Shown here one piece after another: positions 23,731-27,228 of a stretch of 27,228 nt of DNA. The first letter of the stretch is position 1. Each line of letters opens with the position of its first letter. The position numbers and the translations under genes are program-made. The stretch is taken from positions 1-27,228 of the forward strand of contig CAAEEV010000089.1 of the NCBI GenBank assembly GCA_900754955.1, given 5' to 3'. The stretch is from Eggerthellaceae bacterium (GTDB lineage: Bacteria; Actinomycetota; Coriobacteriia; Coriobacteriales; Eggerthellaceae). The notes under the pieces are model-generated. The model saw only the letters and a list, made by a program, of their open reading frames with translations. It did no database searches and was not told where the DNA came from.

Positions 23731-26079
23731 CTATTCCGTCCGCCCCGTCTGGGCAGACGGAACCTGATGCTTCACGCGGTCGCGCTCCTCGGCGCGCTTG
23801 GCGTCGTTGAAGCGGTCGAGCGTGCCCACGAGGTAGCCCGTGATACGACGAATGCGCTCGAAGGGCTGGTAGTGCTCGTCCTCGGTGCGGCCGCACTTCG
23901 GGCACACGTCCTCGATGATGCCGTTGTAGCCGCACACCGGGTCGCGGTCGACCGGATGGTTGACCGAGCCGTAGCCCATGCCGCATTCCTTCATGTAGCG
24001 GATCACCGACTCGAACGCCTCGAGGTTGTCGGCCGGATCGCCGTCAAGCTCGATGTAGGAGATGTGGCCGCCGTTGGTGAGCGCATGGTAGGGCGCCTCG
24101 ATGGCGATCTTATCGAACGCCGAGATGTCGTAGTACACCGGCACATGGAAGCCGTTGGTGTAGTAGTCGCGATCGGTCACGCCGGGAATGACGCCGTAGC
24201 GCTCGCGGTCGATGCGCACGAAGCGACCCGACAGGCCCTCAGCCGGCGTGGCGATGAGCGTGTAGTTCATGCCACGCTCGCGCGAAATGCGATCGCAATA
24301 CGAGCGCATGTGGCCGATGATCTCAAGGCCGAGGCGCTGCGACTCGGGGCTCTCGCCGTGATGCTTGCCCGTGAGCGCCACAAGGCACTCCGCCAAGCCG
24401 ATGAAGCCCGTGGTGAGCGTGCCGTGCTTGAGCACCTCGCGCTGCTCGTCGGTGGGCTTGAGCTTCTCGGAGTCGATCCACACGCCCTGGCCCATGAGGA
24501 ACGGCGCGTTGTACACCTTCTTGCGTGCCTGGATCTCGAAGCGCTCGTCGAGCTGCGCCGTGACGAGCTGCAGCTTGGAGTCGAGCAGATCGAAGAACAG
24601 GTCGAGGTCGCCCTTCGCACGAATGGCGAGGCGCGGCAGGTTGATCGACGTGAAGCTCAAGTTGCCGCGACCGGGCGTCACCTCGCGGTCGGGGTCGTAC
24701 ACGTTGCCCATGACGCGCGTGCGGCAGCCCATGTACGCGATCTCCGTCTCGGGCGTGCCCTTGTAGTACTGCGCGTTGAACGGCGCATCGAGGAAGCTGA
24801 AGTTGGGGAACAGGCGCTTCGCCGAGCAGTGCATCGCGAGTTTGAACAGATCGTAGTTCGGATCCTCGGGGTTGTAGTTCACGCCCTCCTTCACGCGGAA
24901 GATCTGCACGGGGAAGATCGGCGTCTCACCCGAGCCGAGGCCCTCCTCGGTGGCGAGCAGCATGTTCTTGATGACCATGCGGCCCTCGGGCGAGGTGTCC
25001 ATACCGTAGTTCACCGAGCTGAACGGCGTCTGCGCGCCAGCGCGCGAGTGCATGGTGTTGAGGTTGTGGATGAGCGCCTCCATGCCCTGGAAGGTGGCGC
25101 GATCGGTGTCGGCGTAGGCGTTCTTCTGCGCGTAGGCGATGGCGCGCTCGACCACGTCGGCGTCGATACCCGCCGCGACAAGCTCGCGACGCAGGTCGCC
25201 CAGGAACTCGTCGGACGTCTCGAGGCTCGCCCACTGGCCGGTGAGCTCCTCAACCTTCGCGAGCGTCTCCTCGGCGACGGTGCGCGCGTCTTCGCGATCA
25301 GCGAGCAAATCGAGCGCCTCGGCGAGATGCTTCTTGAACACGCGGCGATACGTCTTGCGCACGCCGATGGCCAGACCGTAGTCGAAGTCGCACACCGACT
25401 GGCCGCCGTGCTGGTCGTTCTGATTGGACTGGATGGCGATGCAGGCCAGCGCGCAGTAGCTCGAGATGTCATTGGGCTCGCGCAGCACACCGTGTCCGGT
25501 GGAGAACCCGCCCTTGAAGAGCTTGCGCAGCTCGATCTGGCAGCACGTGGTGGTGAGCGTGTAGAAGTCCATGTCGTGGATGTGGATATCGCCCTCGCGA
25601 TGCGCCTTGGCGAAACGCGGGTCGATGACGCACATCTCGTAGAACTGCTTGGCCGACTCGGAGCCGTACTTGAGCATGGTGCCCATGGCGGTGTCGGCGT
25701 CGATGTTGGCGTTCTCACGCTTCATGTCGGAGTCGGAGGCCTTCGAGAACGTGATGTCCTTGAGCGTCTGGAAGATGCGGCTGTTCACGTCGCGCACGCG
25801 GTTGCGCTCGGCGCGGTAGAGGATGTAGGCCTTGGCGGTCTGCACGAAGCCGGACTCGATGAGCGTCTCCTCAACGAGATCCTGCACGCCCTCAACCGTC
25901 GGGGTGCCCTCGATGGCGCCGCTGTCGAGCTTCTCGACGACCTTGTCGGCGATCTCATCGGCGACGGAGCGGTCCTGCATGGCCGCGCAGGCGCGGAACG
26001 CCTTCTCTACCGCCTCGGCGATCTTCTCCTTATGGAACTCTACCGAGCGTCCGTCACGCTTGATGATGGTCTTAACCAT
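23731..26079 (-). CDS. nrdD: Anaerobic (class III) ribonucleoside-triphosphate reductase NrdD
   Basis: A 782-residue glycyl-radical enzyme that makes deoxynucleotides without oxygen. An ATP-cone (about 3-94) senses ATP/dATP. The catalytic barrel carries LTTTCCQIEL, with C179 or C180 as the thiyl-radical Cys. A C-terminal zinc-type site has C716 and C726-C729 (VCGYNG, VCPKCG). The first Cys of the four-Cys pattern is Asp in DRDPVCG, so zinc would need another ligand. The glycyl radical is G748 in RITGYL, followed by RFNDAK and EERDRVKH. The ATG at 26077-26079 follows AGAAGGGA. NrdR-box-like sites lie about 260-300 bp upstream. This gene shows the cell can grow without oxygen. Confidence 0.96.
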   Translation of the reverse strand: MVKTIIKRDGRSVEFHKEKIAEAVEKAFRACAAMQDRSVADEIADKVVEKLDSGAIEGTPTVEGVQDLVEETLIESGFVQTAKAYILYRAERNRVRDVNSRIFQTLKDITFSKASDSDMKRENANIDADTAMGTMLKYGSESAKQFYEMCVIDPRFAKAHREGDIHIHDMDFYTLTTTCCQIELRKLFKGGFSTGHGVLREPNDISSYCALACIAIQSNQNDQHGGQSVCDFDYGLAIGVRKTYRRVFKKHLAEALDLLADREDARTVAEETLAKVEELTGQWASLETSDEFLGDLRRELVAAGIDADVVERAIAYAQKNAYADTDRATFQGMEALIHNLNTMHSRAGAQTPFSSVNYGMDTSPEGRMVIKNMLLATEEGLGSGETPIFPVQIFRVKEGVNYNPEDPNYDLFKLAMHCSAKRLFPNFSFLDAPFNAQYYKGTPETEIAYMGCRTRVMGNVYDPDREVTPGRGNLSFTSINLPRLAIRAKGDLDLFFDLLDSKLQLVTAQLDERFEIQARKKVYNAPFLMGQGVWIDSEKLKPTDEQREVLKHGTLTTGFIGLAECLVALTGKHHGESPESQRLGLEIIGHMRSYCDRISRERGMNYTLIATPAEGLSGRFVRIDRERYGVIPGVTDRDYYTNGFHVPVYYDISAFDKIAIEAPYHALTNGGHISYIELDGDPADNLEAFESVIRYMKECGMGYGSVNHPVDRDPVCGYNGIIEDVCPKCGRTEDEHYQPFERIRRITGYLVGTLDRFNDAKRAEERDRVKHQVPSAQTGRTE

Positions 26080-26335
26080 GCCGCATCCCTTCTCTTATCT
26101 CATTCCACTTCAACGTCTTCGTTTTTCAGCTTCTTCATGCAGCCGGGTTGAACGCTGAGCGCCCGACCCTTCCCGCAGCGGTGGCGCCAGGCGCCGTCGC
26201 ATTGCCGTCAACCACAACATACGATGCCCGCGATGCGTTTTCCGCATTATCCGGACATCGCGGCCTTTCTCGCCTCGACCTGTGGTTTCGCATGTTTCTT
26301 CAACACTCTTTCCACAAGCCTATTAACCAACAGAA
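26080..26335 (-). other. Long 5' leader of nrdD
   Basis: About 250 nt lie between the NrdR-box-like sites and the nrdD ATG, with no gene. AT content is raised in 26240-26340. I saw no recognised riboswitch core. Confidence 0.35.
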
Positions 26336-26351
26336 CCACAATATATAGTGT
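26336..26351 (-). promoter_or_regulatory. NrdR-box-like site 1
   Basis: On the minus strand ACACTATATATTGTGG closely fits the NrdR consensus palindrome (ACAC-W-ATATAT-W-GTGT type). NrdR is the nucleotide-sensing repressor of ribonucleotide reductase genes. The site contains a TATATT that could itself serve as a -10, consistent with repression by occlusion. Confidence 0.8.
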
Positions 26352-26367
26352 TAACTGGTTTCTTCAG

Positions 26368-26383
26368 CGGGTATATATAGTAC
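26368..26383 (-). promoter_or_regulatory. NrdR-box-like site 2
   Basis: On the minus strand GTACTATATATACCCG shares the CTATATAT core with site 1 and lies exactly 32 bp from it, about three helical turns. Paired NrdR boxes at that spacing are the rule in known NrdR targets. This copy is less symmetrical than site 1. Confidence 0.75.
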
Positions 26384-26654
26384 CTGCGCAACGCTGCGCT
26401 TACAAGCGAACAGCGTGTGTTTTTTCGGTATCAATCAAAACATGAAACCTGCGGAAAAGGGTACGAGGGCGCGCGGCGCGAGACGGGCGCGTGCCCGTTG
26501 CGTTCTCATGCGGCGCATGGTCGTCCACCGCGAACGCGGCGATGCGGCGACGCCGCATCCATCCCGCGCTCCGGCGAATGCGCGAGCGTTTCTCGGATGA
26601 AGCGGTGCGCGATCGTGAACGTTGCGCGATCGCACGCGACAGCGAGGGCACGCC
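26384..26654. other. Intergenic region between nrdD control sites and the unknown gene
   Basis: No gene seen. A perfect hairpin GATGCGGC/GCCGCATC around GAC lies near 26540-26558 with no T run. Short overlapping frames on both strands have no ribosome sites or family features. Confidence 0.4.
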
Positions 26655-27170
26655 CTACGACACCGTGCCGTACACCTGCCCCCAGGCGTGCCCCGTGACG
26701 GCTGAGTTCAGCTGGCCGCAGAGCCGCTGACGCGTGTAGTCGCCAGGCGGCAGCAGCGTCACGATGCGCATGAGGTCGTCGGGCAGATCGGCCGCCTCGG
26801 CCGCGATCACCACGTCGAGACGACGCACCGTGAACTCAGCCGGGTCCTCGGGAATCGCCTCGTCGGAGACGGCCGTGCCGACGCCCATCTCCTCGTCGAA
26901 GGCAGCGAGCCCGAGCAGCGCCGCCGTGTGCGCGGAGACGCCGAAGCGCTCGGCGAAGGTGCCCGCACCAGACGCGGCGGCTGCAACGTCGTCGCCGCAT
27001 GTGGCATCGGAGCCGTCGGCCCCCTGCGACGCAGGCGCGGGGCGCTCGCCGTGCGCGGCGCCGCGCGATGCGACCTGCATCTCCTCCTCGTAGAACAGCG
27101 TGTCGACGATGCGCTGAAGCGCGCCGTAGTGCTCGCTGCGCTCGATGTTCGATCCGCGATGGTCGGCCAT
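26655..27170 (-). CDS. Unrecognised 171-residue protein
   Basis: I do not recognise a family. The ATG at 27168-27170 has GAGGAG seven bases upstream, inside the 3' end of the preceding gene, so the two are probably co-translated. The sequence is acidic and soluble, with no signal peptide or membrane helix. Residues about 1-35 look helical, 36-68 are an Ala/Gly/Asp low-complexity stretch, and 70-171 are more ordered (ERFGVSAHTAALLGLAAFDE, then a VRRLDVVIAAEAADLPDDL segment). The C-terminus GQLNSAVTGHAWGQVYGTVS is Gly-rich. Codon use matches its neighbours. Confidence that it is real is fair because of the ribosome site and gene overlap. Confidence 0.7.
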   Translation of the reverse strand: MADHRGSNIERSEHYGALQRIVDTLFYEEEMQVASRGAAHGERPAPASQGADGSDATCGDDVAAAASGAGTFAERFGVSAHTAALLGLAAFDEEMGVGTAVSDEAIPEDPAEFTVRRLDVVIAAEAADLPDDLMRIVTLLPPGDYTRQRLCGQLNSAVTGHAWGQVYGTVS

Positions 27171-27173
27171 GGG

Positions 27174-27228
27174 CTACTCCTCGATCGACGGGCCGTCGGA
27201 CGAGATGATGTCGAGGTTGCCGCCGATC
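27174..27228 (-). CDS. C-terminal end of an unidentified gene (5' part outside window)
   Basis: Reading in from the right edge, an open frame ends in GGNLDIISSDGPSIEE and a TAG at 27174-27176. Its end carries the ribosome site of the next gene. Only 17 codons are visible, so no function can be given. Confidence 0.55.
   Translation of the reverse strand, partial: IGGNLDIISSDGPSIEE

Noticed and set aside
23767..26151. Plus-strand open frame of 794 residues opposite nrdD
   Set aside because: It mirrors the nrdD frame almost end to end, has no ribosome site, and is Arg/His/Val-rich low-quality sequence, typical of antisense frames in GC-rich genes. nrdD has full family motifs.

Overview
The window looks like chromosome from a GC-rich, anaerobic actinobacterium, most probably of the Coriobacteriia (Eggerthellaceae-like). 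The signs are an actinobacterial fhaA-fhaB-pstP-SEDS/PBP-PASTA kinase cluster, a MurT-type ligase with a four-Cys zinc site, a Tat-type PstS lipoprotein, an oxygen-sensitive class III ribonucleotide reductase (NrdD/NrdG), and a tRNA gene with encoded CCA. The taxonomic placement is inference from gene content and composition; no search was run.

Layout from left to right. Positions 1-1522 (minus) hold most of murT, cut by the window edge. It is divergent from an ArsB/NhaD-type ion transporter (1754-3028, plus) that has a long, foldable leader. A tRNA-Thr(CGT) gene with a palindromic promoter follows (3278-3353), then a universal stress protein (3815-4285, minus) and about 1 kb of non-coding, repeat-bearing DNA. 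From 5297 to 12619 runs the cell-wall growth and signalling cluster on the plus strand: two FHA proteins, a PP2C phosphatase, a natural RodA/FtsW-PBP2 fusion of 919 residues, and a PASTA Ser/Thr kinase. The kinase and phosphatase probably set the phosphorylation state read by the FHA proteins, and so tune the fused glycan polymerase/transpeptidase.

Convergent with the kinase, a probable stand-alone structured RNA of about 200 nt (about 13033 to 12829, minus) has its own promoter, a closing stem and a strong terminator. I could not assign it to a family. A phosphate regulon then fills 13194-21331, all on the minus strand and compact enough to be one transcript: pstS-pstC-pstA-pstB-pstB-phoU, two paralogous PhoB-like regulators and a histidine kinase. 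A PHO-box-like site lies upstream of pstS.

An exact 16-bp parS-like palindrome sits at 21797-21812, in the gap between the mscS-type channel gene (21877-22674, minus) and pstS. It suggests that this part of the chromosome is bound by ParB and may lie towards the origin. The right end carries nrdG and nrdD (minus), separated by about 355 bp of nested repeats and hairpins. Two NrdR-box-like sites 32 bp apart lie upstream of nrdD. The window ends with an unrecognised 171-residue protein and the last codons of another gene. Most of the very long opposite-strand reading frames are GC-driven shadows.
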